64,000 nt of DNA from Agathobacter sp. (GCA_022769125.1 JALEKN010000062.1:29870-93869), one strand, 5' to 3'. Numbered from the stretch's first letter, positions 1 to 9,467 are shown. A program made the numbers and translations. The notes: a model not told the origin generated them from the letters alone.

Positions 1-23
1 TTAAATAGGTAAATGGTGCTGAT

Positions 24-63
24 TTTACATAGATTTTACATAAATGTCCATGTAGATTTTACA
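24..63 (+). promoter_or_regulatory. PhoP-box-like direct repeats
   Basis: TTTACA occurs at 24-29, 35-40 and 58-63. The first two are exactly 11 bp apart, and the third is 23 bp further on, about two helical turns with one degenerate position between. Direct TTWACA repeats on an 11 bp period are the known binding pattern of Gram-positive PhoP. The repeats lie just upstream of a TAATAT -10-like element (73-78) and of a phosphate transporter followed by PhoP/PhoR-type genes, so autoregulation by phosphate starvation is the natural inference. Confidence 0.7.
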
Positions 64-126
64 TACGGTTTGTAATATGGGAAATGTGAAAAATAAAAGA
101 AGAGTATGTAAAAAGAAGGAGACTAT

Positions 127-1923
127 ATGGACATATTTGGTGTACTTACGTTAATCGGCGGTCTTGCAATGTTTCTGTTCGGAATGAATGTCATGGGGGA
201 TGGGCTTGCGAAGCTATCTGGTGGCAGAATGGAGCAGATCTTAGAAAAGCTGACACAGAAGCGGATTATGGCGGTATTGCTCGGTGCAGCAGTTACTGCG
301 GTAATCCAGTCATCTTCCGCAACGACCGTTATGGTAGTAGGCTTTGTAAATTCCGGCATCATGCAGCTTTCACAGGCAGCCGGGATTATTATGGGCGCGA
401 ATATCGGAACGACCGTAACCTCCTGGTTGCTTTCTTTGACTGGAATTGAGAGCGCCAATGTATGGGTGCAGCTCTTAAAACCGTCATCCTTTGCGCCGGT
501 TCTTGCGGCGATCGGTATCATTTTTACGATGACCGAGAAGGAAAATACCAAAAAGCGTGAAATCGGAAGTATCCTGCTTGGTTTTGCAGTGCTGATGTTC
601 GGAATGGAAACGATGAGTGGTGCGGTTGCGCCACTTGCGGATGATGAGGGCTTTACAGGTATCCTTACCGCTTTTTCAAATCCGATACTTGGAATGCTTG
701 CCGGAACAATCCTTACGGCAATCATCCAAAGTTCTTCCGCATCGGTCGGAATCCTGCAGGCACTGTGTGTCACCGGTGCAGTAAGCTATGCAACGGCACT
801 CCCGATCATCATGGGACAGAATATTGGAACGTGTGTGACAGCGATTATTTCCTCAATCGGAGCGAGTAAGAATGCAAAACGTGCATCCATGGTGCATCTG
901 TTTTTCAACCTGATCGGAACGATCCTGTTCATGGTCGTATTCTATACGCTCAACAGCTTTGTACACTTTGCATTTTTGGGAGAATCGGCAAAAGCTGCGG
1001 GAATCGCCGTGATCCACAGTCTGTTCAATATCGGCTGTACGATCGTGCTCTTTCCGTTTGCAAAGCAATTGGAGAAGCTTGCAACGCTTGCTATCCCGGA
1101 GCATATCGGGAACCACACCGAGGAGAAAAGGGAAAGTGCCCCGATCCTCGACGAGCGTTTCCTGGAGCAGCCGGGATTTGCGATTGAGCTGTGCAAGAAT
1201 GCGGCCATAGACATGGGCTACAAGGCCAAAGATGCAATTTCGCTTGCGCTTACCTGCATACAGGATTATTCTAGAGAAAAGCGGGATCGGGTGATCGCGC
1301 TGGAGCAGGAGATCGACCATTACGAGGATGTGCTCGGAAGTTATCTTGTCAAGTTAAGCAGCAAGGATCTATCCCAGAAGGACAGCCGGACACTTTCTGT
1401 TCTTTTGCACTGCATCAGCGACTATGAGCGGATCTCGGACCATGCGATCAACATCACGGATTCCATTGACGAGATGAGGGAGCGTGACCTGAAATTCTCG
1501 GATCGGGCAGAGGAAGAACTTGGTGTATACATGCATGCGGTCAATGATATTGTTGATCGGACGGTGGATGTGTTCAAACGGTGGGATCTGGACGATGCCA
1601 GGCACATCGAGCCTTTGGAGCAGGTTATTGACGAACTGAATCTGCAGCTTCGCCAGCGCCATATCAAGCGGCTGCGCAAGGGTAAATGTACGATTGAACT
1701 TGGATTGATCCTTGAAGACATCATAAGAAATATGGAGCGTGTCGCAGATCATTGCTCCAATGTTGCGGTCTGTATGATCGAGGTCAGTGTGGATGAGTTT
1801 GATACCCACGAATATCTTGAAGAACTGACAACAGAAGAAAATTATGCATTTCATCAGGAAGTTGGGGTACTCAGAGAGAAGTATCTGCTTCCGGAGAAAA
1901 TAAAAAAAGAAAAGAGTAGGTAG
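127..1923 (+). CDS. Na/Pi cotransporter family protein with C-terminal PhoU-like domain
   Basis: Integral membrane phosphate uptake protein of the Na/Pi cotransporter (NptA/YjbB-like) family, 598 residues. Two inverted-homologous membrane halves each carry the family's QSSS signature (Gln61 and Gln201 begin QSSSA). From about residue 345 the protein becomes hydrophilic and helical, matching the PhoU-like helical bundle often fused to bacterial members. AAGGAG at 115-120 supports the ATG. It is followed after 3 bases by a response regulator and sits behind PhoP-box-like repeats, so it probably imports phosphate, or balances it, under control of the adjacent two-component system. The ion used is inferred from the family. 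Confidence 0.93.
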   Translation: MDIFGVLTLIGGLAMFLFGMNVMGDGLAKLSGGRMEQILEKLTQKRIMAVLLGAAVTAVIQSSSATTVMVVGFVNSGIMQLSQAAGIIMGANIGTTVTSWLLSLTGIESANVWVQLLKPSSFAPVLAAIGIIFTMTEKENTKKREIGSILLGFAVLMFGMETMSGAVAPLADDEGFTGILTAFSNPILGMLAGTILTAIIQSSSASVGILQALCVTGAVSYATALPIIMGQNIGTCVTAIISSIGASKNAKRASMVHLFFNLIGTILFMVVFYTLNSFVHFAFLGESAKAAGIAVIHSLFNIGCTIVLFPFAKQLEKLATLAIPEHIGNHTEEKRESAPILDERFLEQPGFAIELCKNAAIDMGYKAKDAISLALTCIQDYSREKRDRVIALEQEIDHYEDVLGSYLVKLSSKDLSQKDSRTLSVLLHCISDYERISDHAINITDSIDEMRERDLKFSDRAEEELGVYMHAVNDIVDRTVDVFKRWDLDDARHIEPLEQVIDELNLQLRQRHIKRLRKGKCTIELGLILEDIIRNMERVADHCSNVAVCMIEVSVDEFDTHEYLEELTTEENYAFHQEVGVLREKYLLPEKIKKEKSR

Positions 1924-1926
1924 AAG

Positions 1927-2595
1927 ATGGCACTGATATATATTGTCGAGGATGACGAGAGCATCCGCGAGATCGAGACGATCGCATTAAAAAATAGCAA
2001 TTATATGGTCTATGCGTTTGAAAAGGCAAAAGACTTTTACCGAAAGCTGGATGAGATCGTACCGGATCTTGTACTGCTTGACATCATGCTTCCGGACGAA
2101 AATGGATATGATATAGTGAAGAAGCTTCGTAAGAACCCGGCAACCAAACGACTGCCGATCATCATGGTGACGGCAAAATCAACCGAGATGGATATGATCA
2201 AGGGTTTAGATGACGGTGCGGATGATTATATCAAGAAGCCGTTTTCTGTTATGGAGCTGATCACCAGGGTAAAGGCGCTGCTTCGGAGAACAGAAGGGGA
2301 AGAAGTCAAGTTCCATGTACTCGATAACATTATGATGGATCATGAACGTCATATGGTATACGTATCGGAGAAACCGGTGGAGCTTACCTTTAAAGAGTAT
2401 GAACTTCTGCGTTTTTTGATGACAAACCAGAATGTGGTATTGTCACGCGAGACGATCATGCGTCATGTCTGGGGTACGGATTTTGAGGGTGAGTCAAGAA
2501 CCGTAGATGTACATATCAAAACCCTGCGGCAGAAGCTTGGGGAAGGTGGTAATCATATCCGGACCGTCCGCAATGTCGGATATGTGATTGAATAG
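1927..2595 (+). CDS. OmpR/PhoB-family response regulator, PhoP-type
   Basis: A 222-residue DNA-binding response regulator. The receiver domain (about 1-120) has the acidic pair Glu8/Asp9, the phosphoacceptor Asp52 in the LLDIMLP segment, and the switch Thr and Lys (VTAKS, KKPF). The C-terminal winged helix (about 130-222) carries the OmpR-type ending VDVHIKTLRQKLG. The gene lies 3 bases after the phosphate transporter and 46 bases before its histidine kinase, so the three form one operon. The PhoP role is inferred from the transporter and the upstream TTTACA repeats; the protein family itself is certain. Confidence 0.93.
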   Translation: MALIYIVEDDESIREIETIALKNSNYMVYAFEKAKDFYRKLDEIVPDLVLLDIMLPDENGYDIVKKLRKNPATKRLPIIMVTAKSTEMDMIKGLDDGADDYIKKPFSVMELITRVKALLRRTEGEEVKFHVLDNIMMDHERHMVYVSEKPVELTFKEYELLRFLMTNQNVVLSRETIMRHVWGTDFEGESRTVDVHIKTLRQKLGEGGNHIRTVRNVGYVIE

Positions 2596-2641
2596 GGATG
2601 ACGGATAAAATCACAGCAAACAGACAGGAAGCTTAGATACT

Positions 2642-3985
2642 ATGAAGAAAAAGATCAATTCAAGACTGATTGCGATCGCTGTACTTGCCGTTGTGGCGAC
2701 CGCGCTTGGCATTACGATGATCTACTACGGACTTTTTCAAAGACAGGTGCAGTCGGATCTGCAGATGTGTGCGGAGGCTCTTCGCGACACAGGGATCTTC
2801 CAGAAGGAGAACAGGCAGACGATACTTGCCAATTATACAAACAGCCAATCACAGCAGAACTCGATACCGGATCTGCGTATCACCTGGGTGGATTCCGATG
2901 GCACGGTTCTCTACGATAAGGATATGAATGCTGCGAAGATGGAGAACCATGCAGACCGTCCGGAAATCCGCGATGCGTTTGAGAACGGAACGGGGGCGAT
3001 CGTGCGGGAGTCGGACACGATGAATATGAGTACCTTTTACTATGCGATTCGTCTGAAGGATGGAACGGTACTTCGTGTTTCTACCGAGGCGCGCAGCATG
3101 GTGAGTGTGTTCGTGACCGTCGCACCGGCGATTGCCCTGATCCTTGCAGTCATTATTGTCGTGTGTGTATTTCTGGCACACTTACTGACCAAACAGCTAT
3201 TGCAACCGATCGAGAAAATGGCACAGAATCTGGAGGACACCTCCGATGGAGCGGAATACAAGGAGCTGGTTCCGTTTATGAATACTATACGGATGCAGCA
3301 TGAGAATATCCTTGCGGCAGCGAAAAGCCGTCAGGATTTTACAGCGAATGTGTCTCACGAATTAAAGACTCCGCTTACGGCAATTTCTGGGTATGCGGAG
3401 TTGATTGAAAATCATATGGTGGATGTTTCTCAGGAAGAACATATTGCCAAGGAAATCCGCAGAAATGCGGATCGCCTTGTCACTCTTATTAATGATATCA
3501 TACGTTTATCGGAGCTTGATCACAGCCAGGAACAGCAGGGATTTGAACTGTTGGATCTGTATGAGGTTGCTTCGGAGTGTACGGAAGCACTTGTAATGAA
3601 CGCCCAGAAGCGCAATATCAGCCTCACCCTTACCGGAACCTCCTGCATGGTGCGTGCAAACCGGGAGATGATACGGGAGCTTATGGATAATCTTTGCCAG
3701 AATGCAATCCGCTATAATAATGAGGGTGGTTATGTTCATGTGACGATTGCAAAGGAAAATGACAAACCAATGCTGATTGTACAGGACAATGGAATCGGTA
3801 TTCCGAAGAACCAGCAGGAGCGTGTGTTCGAACGTTTCTATCGTGTAGACAAGAGCCGCTCAAGGGAGACCGGGGGAACGGGACTCGGACTTGCAATCGT
3901 AAAGCATATCGTAGAGCTGCATGATGCGAAACTCTATCTTGACAGTGAGGTTGGAGAAGGAACGACAATCCGCGTTGAATTTTAA
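2642..3985 (+). CDS. PhoR-like sensor histidine kinase
   Basis: Membrane sensor kinase of 447 residues: TM1 about 9-30, an extracytoplasmic sensor of roughly 125 residues, TM2 about 157-180, a short linker, then HisKA with His239 in the motif VSHELKTPL, and a HATPase domain with the N box (DNLCQNAIRYN), G1 (DNGIGIP) and G2 (GGTGLGLAIV) boxes. The layout matches PhoR-type kinases of Firmicutes. It is the last gene of the transporter-regulator-kinase operon and is followed by a terminator-like hairpin at 4005-4050. The phosphate signal is inferred from the neighbours. Confidence 0.92.
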   Translation: MKKKINSRLIAIAVLAVVATALGITMIYYGLFQRQVQSDLQMCAEALRDTGIFQKENRQTILANYTNSQSQQNSIPDLRITWVDSDGTVLYDKDMNAAKMENHADRPEIRDAFENGTGAIVRESDTMNMSTFYYAIRLKDGTVLRVSTEARSMVSVFVTVAPAIALILAVIIVVCVFLAHLLTKQLLQPIEKMAQNLEDTSDGAEYKELVPFMNTIRMQHENILAAAKSRQDFTANVSHELKTPLTAISGYAELIENHMVDVSQEEHIAKEIRRNADRLVTLINDIIRLSELDHSQEQQGFELLDLYEVASECTEALVMNAQKRNISLTLTGTSCMVRANREMIRELMDNLCQNAIRYNNEGGYVHVTIAKENDKPMLIVQDNGIGIPKNQQERVFERFYRVDKSRSRETGGTGLGLAIVKHIVELHDAKLYLDSEVGEGTTIRVEF

Positions 3986-4004
3986 TTTTATAATGTTAAA
4001 TATG

Positions 4005-4050
4005 TGCCGGCTGTGCCTAAGAGAAGGAACAGCCGGTATTCTTTTATTTT
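4005..4050 (+). terminator. intrinsic terminator after the PhoR-like kinase
   Basis: Ten-base-pair GC-rich stem (4005-4014 with 4029-4038, one G-U pair), an inner CCU/AGG extension, then a T-rich run TTCTTTTATTTT. Confidence 0.75.
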
Positions 4051-4083
4051 ACAACAAAATTCTTCGGAAAATGCGGCAAATAT

Positions 4084-4112
4084 TTGAACTTCCCGAGAAA
4101 TCGAGCTATAAT
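4084..4112 (+). promoter_or_regulatory. sigma-A promoter for the acetyltransferase gene
   Basis: TTGAAC at 4084-4089, a 17 bp spacer and TATAAT at 4107-4112, ending 65 bases before the next start codon. Confidence 0.75.
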
Positions 4113-4177
4113 AAAAAGAAGTATGCTTATCGACAGGAGATTAAGCAGAGCCAATGTAAGGAAAGAAAGGATACAGA

Positions 4178-4648
4178 ATGAAACTTAGAAGAGCAGAAAT
4201 CAGCGACATTGGGCGCATCAAGGAGCTTTTGTATCAGGTGCACAAGGTGCATTCAGATGGAAGACCGGATATTTTCCGCCCGGGCGCAAAGAAGTATACA
4301 GAAGGAGAACTCTTAGAAATCATTCAGGATGATGCCAGACCGGTATATGTAGCGGAAAATACGAATGGTATTGTGAGCGGTTATGCGTTTTGTCTGCTTC
4401 AGGAGGTCAAGGATGATAAGAGCTGCCAGGATATGAAGACACTTTATATAGATGATCTGTGCGTGGATGAGAAGAGCAGGGGAGAGCACATTGGTTCTGC
4501 TTTGTACCATTATGTATGTGACGAGGCAAAAAGATTAGGATGCTATCACATCACCCTTAACGTATGGGAACTCAATCCATCTGCGAGAAAGTTCTATGAG
4601 GCAATGGGACTTAAACCGCTTAAAACGACATTGGAGCACATTTTGTAA
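4178..4648 (+). CDS. GNAT family N-acetyltransferase
   Basis: A 156-residue single-domain GNAT protein that would transfer an acetyl group from acetyl-CoA to an unknown amine. Motif A is visible as VDEKSRGEHIGSALYHYV, with the R-x-x-x-x-G/A pyrophosphate loop, followed by the motif B segment NPSARKFYEAMGL. The start follows GGAAAGGA with good spacing and a clear promoter 65 bases upstream. The next gene (DUF4422) begins 22 bases after its stop, so they may be co-transcribed. Substrate cannot be told from sequence. Confidence 0.9.
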   Translation: MKLRRAEISDIGRIKELLYQVHKVHSDGRPDIFRPGAKKYTEGELLEIIQDDARPVYVAENTNGIVSGYAFCLLQEVKDDKSCQDMKTLYIDDLCVDEKSRGEHIGSALYHYVCDEAKRLGCYHITLNVWELNPSARKFYEAMGLKPLKTTLEHIL

Positions 4649-4670
4649 TAATAGGTAACGCAGGTGGATT

Positions 4671-5735
4671 ATGGAAAAACACACAGCCTCCTTTTTGAGA
4701 ATATATGCAATGACGCACAAGGCATTTCCGATTCCGCCGGATCCTATGTATGTCCCGATTCAGGTAGGAAGTGCGACGAATGCGCCGCTTGGCTATTTAA
4801 GAGATGATACCGGTGATAATATTTCGGACAGAAACTGCTATTATAGTGAATTGACGGGTTTGTACTGGGTTTGGAAGAATGTTGCAGATGTGGAATATGT
4901 AGGTACCTGCCATTACAGGAGATATCTCATTGATGAGCGGGAGCAGATATATACCGAGCAGCAGTACCGGGCTCTTTTGCGGGAATACGATCTGATCACG
5001 ACGCGTAAGGTGCATCTGAACAATTCCTATCATTTCGGGTTTGCAGCAAACCATAATATAAAGGCACTTGATATGACCGGAGAGGTCATACGGGAGCTAT
5101 ATCCGGAATATCATGGGACATTTGTGCGGCTGGTTAACGGACCGGACACCTATTTTGGCAATATGTTTGTGACTTCGAAGAAAAACTATGATGCGTATTG
5201 CAAGTGGTTGTTTTCCATTTTCTTTGAGGTTGCAAAACGGATCGATCTCGACACGGACGAGGATTCCTACCACAAGCGCGTATTCGGCTTTATATCGGAA
5301 TTTTTGCTTCTGGTGTGGGTGACGGTTAACAAATTGTCCGTGTACGAGTGCAAAGTCGGAATGCTTGGCGAAAAGGTGGAGACGCGGGAGATAAAGGAGC
5401 GCCTCGCAGAGTATTTTGCGGCGGAGGACATCGCCGGGGCGAAGGATTATTTTATGAAGAAGCACGCCGAGCGGCCGGATGTACTGATGGAGGCATCGGA
5501 CATAACCGGGGAGCTGCGGCTGGCAATGCAGGTGATCGCAACGGCGGACGAGGAGAAGCGGCGCGGTGAGGCAAATATCCTGCAGAAGGAACATGATTTT
5601 AGAGCATTGATGCAATTATTTACAAGGATCAACCATATTGCGGCGGGTGACTGCGCGAGGGAAGCTGATCCACGGATCTCGGATACGGCGCTAGAAATCG
5701 CACGGCTGATCCGCCCATCCGGCACACAATCATAG
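4671..5735 (+). CDS. DUF4422 domain protein, putative glycosyltransferase
   Basis: A 354-residue soluble protein. The N-terminal two thirds resemble DUF4422, found in capsule and exopolysaccharide glycosyltransferases: VPIQVGSATNAPLGYLRDDTGDNIS, then YYSELTGLYWVWKN, VGTCHYRRYL and a later LVWVTVNKL segment. The last roughly 110 residues are charged and helical (AEYFAAEDIAGAKDYF onward) and look like an added C-terminal extension. No signal peptide or membrane span. No other polysaccharide gene lies nearby, so this is an isolated member; sugar donor and acceptor are unknown. Confidence 0.75.
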   Translation: MEKHTASFLRIYAMTHKAFPIPPDPMYVPIQVGSATNAPLGYLRDDTGDNISDRNCYYSELTGLYWVWKNVADVEYVGTCHYRRYLIDEREQIYTEQQYRALLREYDLITTRKVHLNNSYHFGFAANHNIKALDMTGEVIRELYPEYHGTFVRLVNGPDTYFGNMFVTSKKNYDAYCKWLFSIFFEVAKRIDLDTDEDSYHKRVFGFISEFLLLVWVTVNKLSVYECKVGMLGEKVETREIKERLAEYFAAEDIAGAKDYFMKKHAERPDVLMEASDITGELRLAMQVIATADEEKRRGEANILQKEHDFRALMQLFTRINHIAAGDCAREADPRISDTALEIARLIRPSGTQS

Positions 5736-5762
5736 AAAAGAAGGATACAAAGGAGAAATGAC

Positions 5763-6002
5763 ATGGTAAATCCGGCAGCAATCATGAAACTGATGGGAGC
5801 AAAGAACCAATTTGAAAAGACACACCCCAAATTTGCGGCATTTTTTCAGACAGTTTTTACACAGGGAGTTGAGGAGGGCAGCGTGATCGAGATCACGGTC
5901 ACAAAACCGGACGGGACACCGACGACCGCGAACATGCGGGTACAAAGATCCGACATAGAACTTGTACAAGAGCTTAAGAATCTTGCGGCAAGCCAGAAAT
6001 AA
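5763..6002 (+). CDS. small conserved-looking protein of unknown function
   Basis: A 79-residue soluble protein with a strong ribosome binding site (AAAGGAG, ATG about 8 bases on). I do not recognise a family. The sequence starts with a helix (MVNPAAIMKLMGAKNQFEKTHPKFAAFF) and ends with a beta-rich segment (GSVIEITVTKPDGTPTTANMRV) and a short helix. It lies 27 bases after the DUF4422 gene and 115 bases before the DUF815 ATPase. Codon use is like the neighbours. It is probably real, but no function can be given. Confidence 0.7.
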   Translation: MVNPAAIMKLMGAKNQFEKTHPKFAAFFQTVFTQGVEEGSVIEITVTKPDGTPTTANMRVQRSDIELVQELKNLAASQK

Positions 6003-6068
6003 AAAGGGCAGATACACACAAAATGGCACGGAAATTTTAATCCTCCATTCACGGTGGGAAGATTACAG

Positions 6069-6107
6069 AAAGGAGAACACAGCAGACGTAGGGATATATC
6101 TGCTGTG
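6069..6107 (+). promoter_or_regulatory. ribosome binding site followed by a hairpin, separated from the start codon
   Basis: AAAGGAG at 6069-6075 is 42 bases from the only usable start (ATG 6118; an in-frame TGA at 6112 blocks anything upstream). A perfect 9 bp stem (6078-6086 with 6099-6107, loop of 12) fills most of the gap. Folding it would bring the Shine-Dalgarno to an effective distance of about 12 bases. No other Shine-Dalgarno precedes the ATG. Confidence 0.55.
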
Positions 6108-6117
6108 AAAATGATTT

Positions 6118-7428
6118 ATGTATCAGGAAATTGCACAGCTTTTGATGTATGGAGATCTTGAGAAGGATAGCATTCTTTATCAGCTTGGTGAACTTTTTGG
6201 AAAATACGAAAGTGGTACATACAACAGGACAGAATTGGTGCGTGATATCAATACACAGGTAAAGCACTTATTGAAGGTGGCGACCGATTACGGATTTGAT
6301 GATAATCTGTGGCACAACTATCTTACCTTTTTCCTTATGATGAGCGAGAATCCGTTCTCACTGACCTGCGAGAAGGTGGGAGCAAGTGACGGAACGGTCA
6401 ATGAACTTGTACAGAATGACTTTCGAATCGTAAAAGCACTTTTTGATTATGATTTCGGGCCGATCGAGCATGATCTTGGAATCAACTGCTTTAGCAGATT
6501 GTCTGACTATCATGCGATTCATAAGAAGGAGCTGATGTATAATAAAAACGTCAGCGAAAAGGTGCGTGCTTTAAGCAAAAAGTTAGAGGACGCAAAGGAT
6601 GAAAAAGAGTTTTTTGATGCGGTAACAGATTTTTATAAAGCATACGGCGTTGGCATGTTCGGTCTGAACAAGGCATTCCGTATCGATGAGAAGGCAGACG
6701 GCGGTATCCGGTTTCGGGCTATCAACAATATGGATGCGGTACTGCTGGATGATCTGATCGGATATGAGATCCAGAAACAGAAGCTGGTTGAGAATACTGA
6801 GGCGTTTGTGCAGGGCAAAAAAGCGAACAACGTGCTTTTGTTTGGCGACAGCGGAACCGGAAAGTCAACAAGCATCAAGGCGATTGTTAACCAGTACTAT
6901 GATGATGGACTGCGCATGATCGAAATTTATAAGCATCAGTTTAAGCATCTGTCTTCCATTATTTCGGAGATCAAGAATCGTAATTACCGTTTTATCATTT
7001 ATATGGATGATCTGTCCTTTGAGGAACATGAGATCGAATACAAGTTCTTAAAGGCGGTCATCGAGGGTGGTGTTGAGACCAGACCGGATAATATTTTGAT
7101 CTATGCAACTTCAAACCGCAGACATCTGATCAAGGAAAGCTGGAATGACCGCAACGATCAGGACAATGCCAACGATAAGCACCATTCTGATACCATTGAG
7201 GAGAAACTTTCTTTAGTCAACCGCTTCGGTGTGACGATCAGCTACTCCAAGCCGACACAGAAGGAATACTTTGCGATTGTGACCAATCTGGCACATCGCG
7301 CCGGTATTACGATGTCCGACGAGGAACTTTGCGCTGGAGCAAACCGGTGGGAATTAAGCCATGGAGGAATTTCCGGGCGAACAGCACAACAGTATATCAA
7401 TTATCTTCTGGGAGCAGATGAGATATAG
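6118..7428 (+). CDS. DUF815-family AAA-type ATP-binding protein
   Basis: A 436-residue cytoplasmic P-loop protein of the DUF815 family. Walker A is GDSGTGKS at about residues 243-250, and Walker B-like RFIIYMDDLSF follows some 55 residues later. A typical DUF815 segment, ILIYATSNRRHLI, then leads to a sensor/arginine region (LSLVNRFGVTISYSKP). The N-terminal 200 residues are helical and family-specific. Biological role is unknown for the family. The start codon lacks a close ribosome binding site (see the hairpin entry). It lies 53 bases before an ABC-F gene. Confidence 0.85.
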   Translation: MYQEIAQLLMYGDLEKDSILYQLGELFGKYESGTYNRTELVRDINTQVKHLLKVATDYGFDDNLWHNYLTFFLMMSENPFSLTCEKVGASDGTVNELVQNDFRIVKALFDYDFGPIEHDLGINCFSRLSDYHAIHKKELMYNKNVSEKVRALSKKLEDAKDEKEFFDAVTDFYKAYGVGMFGLNKAFRIDEKADGGIRFRAINNMDAVLLDDLIGYEIQKQKLVENTEAFVQGKKANNVLLFGDSGTGKSTSIKAIVNQYYDDGLRMIEIYKHQFKHLSSIISEIKNRNYRFIIYMDDLSFEEHEIEYKFLKAVIEGGVETRPDNILIYATSNRRHLIKESWNDRNDQDNANDKHHSDTIEEKLSLVNRFGVTISYSKPTQKEYFAIVTNLAHRAGITMSDEELCAGANRWELSHGGISGRTAQQYINYLLGADEI

Positions 7429-7481
7429 TCCGCTGCTCTTTCACATGAAGAGATACTGCCAGAAAGACAAGAGGAATATTT

Positions 7482-9467
7482 ATGTTATACCAAATCAGCA
7501 ATGGCGCAGTCGCATTTGCCGATGACGTCATTTTGCATGACATTTACTTTGAGATAAGAAATAATGAGAAGATTGCAGTTGTCGGACGCAACGGATGTGG
7601 AAAGACAACGCTGCTCAAATTGATTTCCGGGGAAGTGGAGCTTGAAAAATGGGATGGGGAGGAATCCTCCATCGCTAAGGCTGGCAACCCGGAGATTGGG
7701 TATTTAAAACAGATTGCATTTGAAAATCCTGACATTACTTTAGAGGAGGAAATCCGTAAGGTATTTGCACCGATGATCCGCCGCAAGGAGGAGCTTGAGC
7801 GCGCGGCAGCGGAACTCGAACATGATTATTCGGATGAAAAAGTAGCACGCTACACTGCAATGGAAGAATCCTTTAAAGAGGATGGTGGGTATTACTTTGA
7901 GAAGGAGTATGAAGTACTGATCCGCAAGTTTGGTTTCTCCGAGGAGGAGCGCAAGAAACCGCTTCGCGATTTTTCCGGTGGGCAGCAGACAAAAATCGCA
8001 TTTATCAAGCTGCTTTTGTCAAAGCCGGATATTTTACTTCTTGACGAACCGACAAATCACCTGGATGTCACAACAATCGAGTGGCTGGAGGGTTATTTGA
8101 AGTCATATCCGAAAGCTGTTGTTGTCGTATCCCATGACCGAATGTTCCTCGACAATGTGGTTGATGTGGTCTACGAGATCGAATACGGAACAGCAAAGCG
8201 CTATCCGGGTAACTATACCGCTTTCGTGGCACGCAAGAAGGAAAATTATGAGAAGCAGATGAAGGATCACATTGCGCAGCAGAAGGAGATCGAACGCCTG
8301 CAGCGCATGGTAGACCGCTTCAAGAACAAGCCGACAAAAGTTTCCATGGCAAGATCCAAGCAGAAAGCAATCGAGCACATGGTGATCATCGAGGCTCCGG
8401 ACAAGTACGATAACAAGACGTTCCATGCCAATTTCCAACCTGAGATTGAGACCGGCAATGATGTGCTTTCCGTAAGCAACCTTGCAATCGGGTATGACCA
8501 TGTACTCTCAACCGTCTCTCTTGACTTAAAGAAGGGAGAAAAGCTTGGAATCCTTGGTGGAAACGGGCTCGGAAAATCAACTTTCCTGAAGACGATTGTT
8601 GACAAGATACCGGCGCTGGGGGGAGAGTATCACTATGGAACGAATGTCCGCATCGGGTATTTTGACCAGCAGATGGCGATGTATTCCAGCAACAAGACAG
8701 TTCTTGCAGACTATTGGGATGAATTTCCGAACCTGACGGAGACGGAGGTGCGCAATGCACTCGGCGCTTTCCTCTTCAGTGGGGAGGATGTATTTAAGAA
8801 CATTGATATGCTCTCCGGTGGGGAGAAGGTACGTCTGGCACTTTGTAAGATCTTAAAGCGGCGGCCGAACGTCCTGATTCTCGATGAGCCGACCAACCAC
8901 ATGGATATTGTCGGAAAAGAAACGCTGGAATCCATGCTGAAGGATTTTAAGGGAACACTGATCTTTGTTTCTCATGACCGGTATTTCGTAAAGAAGGTTG
9001 CAGATAAGCTGCTGGTATTTGAGGATGGTACGACGCATATGTATCAATTCGGCTACGCGGAGTATCAGGAAAAGCTCGACCGTGAGATGGCAGAATCCTT
9101 AAACGGATACAAGAGCAATCCTGTGCTGGGTGGTGCAATCAGCCAGAATGGCGCAACAGTCGGGACTACGGAGAAGACGCCGGCTGCAGGAGGCTCCACA
9201 GAGACGGCCGCAAAGGGTTACTACAATCCGGGAAAGGAGCGCTCCAAGCTGGAGAAAAAAGTGCAGCGCGCAGAGGAGGAATTGGCAGAAAAGGAAAGCC
9301 GCCTGGATGAACTTAAGGCTGAACTGTTACGTCCGGAGTATCAATCCAGCTATTCAAAACTGACCGAGATCCAGAAGGAGATCGATGCGATGGAGGAGGA
9401 GATCGCGCGGGATATGGAGACCTGGGAAGAGCTGTCCTCCCAATTGGAAGCCCTACAGCAGCCGTAA
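7482..9467 (+). CDS. ABC-F family ATPase (ribosome-associated type)
   Basis: A 661-residue tandem ATP-binding protein without membrane spans. The first cassette has Walker A GRNGCGKTT, signature FSGGQQTK and Walker B ILLLDEPTNHLD. The second has GGNGLGKST, LSGGEKVR and ILDEPTNHMD. The two are joined by a basic helical linker of about 80 residues (KQMKDHIAQQKEIERLQRMV and KNKPTKVSMARSKQKA), the P-site tRNA interaction motif of ABC-F proteins. A Glu/Lys-rich coiled coil closes the protein. ABC-F members act on the ribosome in translation or antibiotic protection; which role applies here cannot be told. A second ABC-F gene is at 18282. Confidence 0.92.
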   Translation: MLYQISNGAVAFADDVILHDIYFEIRNNEKIAVVGRNGCGKTTLLKLISGEVELEKWDGEESSIAKAGNPEIGYLKQIAFENPDITLEEEIRKVFAPMIRRKEELERAAAELEHDYSDEKVARYTAMEESFKEDGGYYFEKEYEVLIRKFGFSEEERKKPLRDFSGGQQTKIAFIKLLLSKPDILLLDEPTNHLDVTTIEWLEGYLKSYPKAVVVVSHDRMFLDNVVDVVYEIEYGTAKRYPGNYTAFVARKKENYEKQMKDHIAQQKEIERLQRMVDRFKNKPTKVSMARSKQKAIEHMVIIEAPDKYDNKTFHANFQPEIETGNDVLSVSNLAIGYDHVLSTVSLDLKKGEKLGILGGNGLGKSTFLKTIVDKIPALGGEYHYGTNVRIGYFDQQMAMYSSNKTVLADYWDEFPNLTETEVRNALGAFLFSGEDVFKNIDMLSGGEKVRLALCKILKRRPNVLILDEPTNHMDIVGKETLESMLKDFKGTLIFVSHDRYFVKKVADKLLVFEDGTTHMYQFGYAEYQEKLDREMAESLNGYKSNPVLGGAISQNGATVGTTEKTPAAGGSTETAAKGYYNPGKERSKLEKKVQRAEEELAEKESRLDELKAELLRPEYQSSYSKLTEIQKEIDAMEEEIARDMETWEELSSQLEALQQP

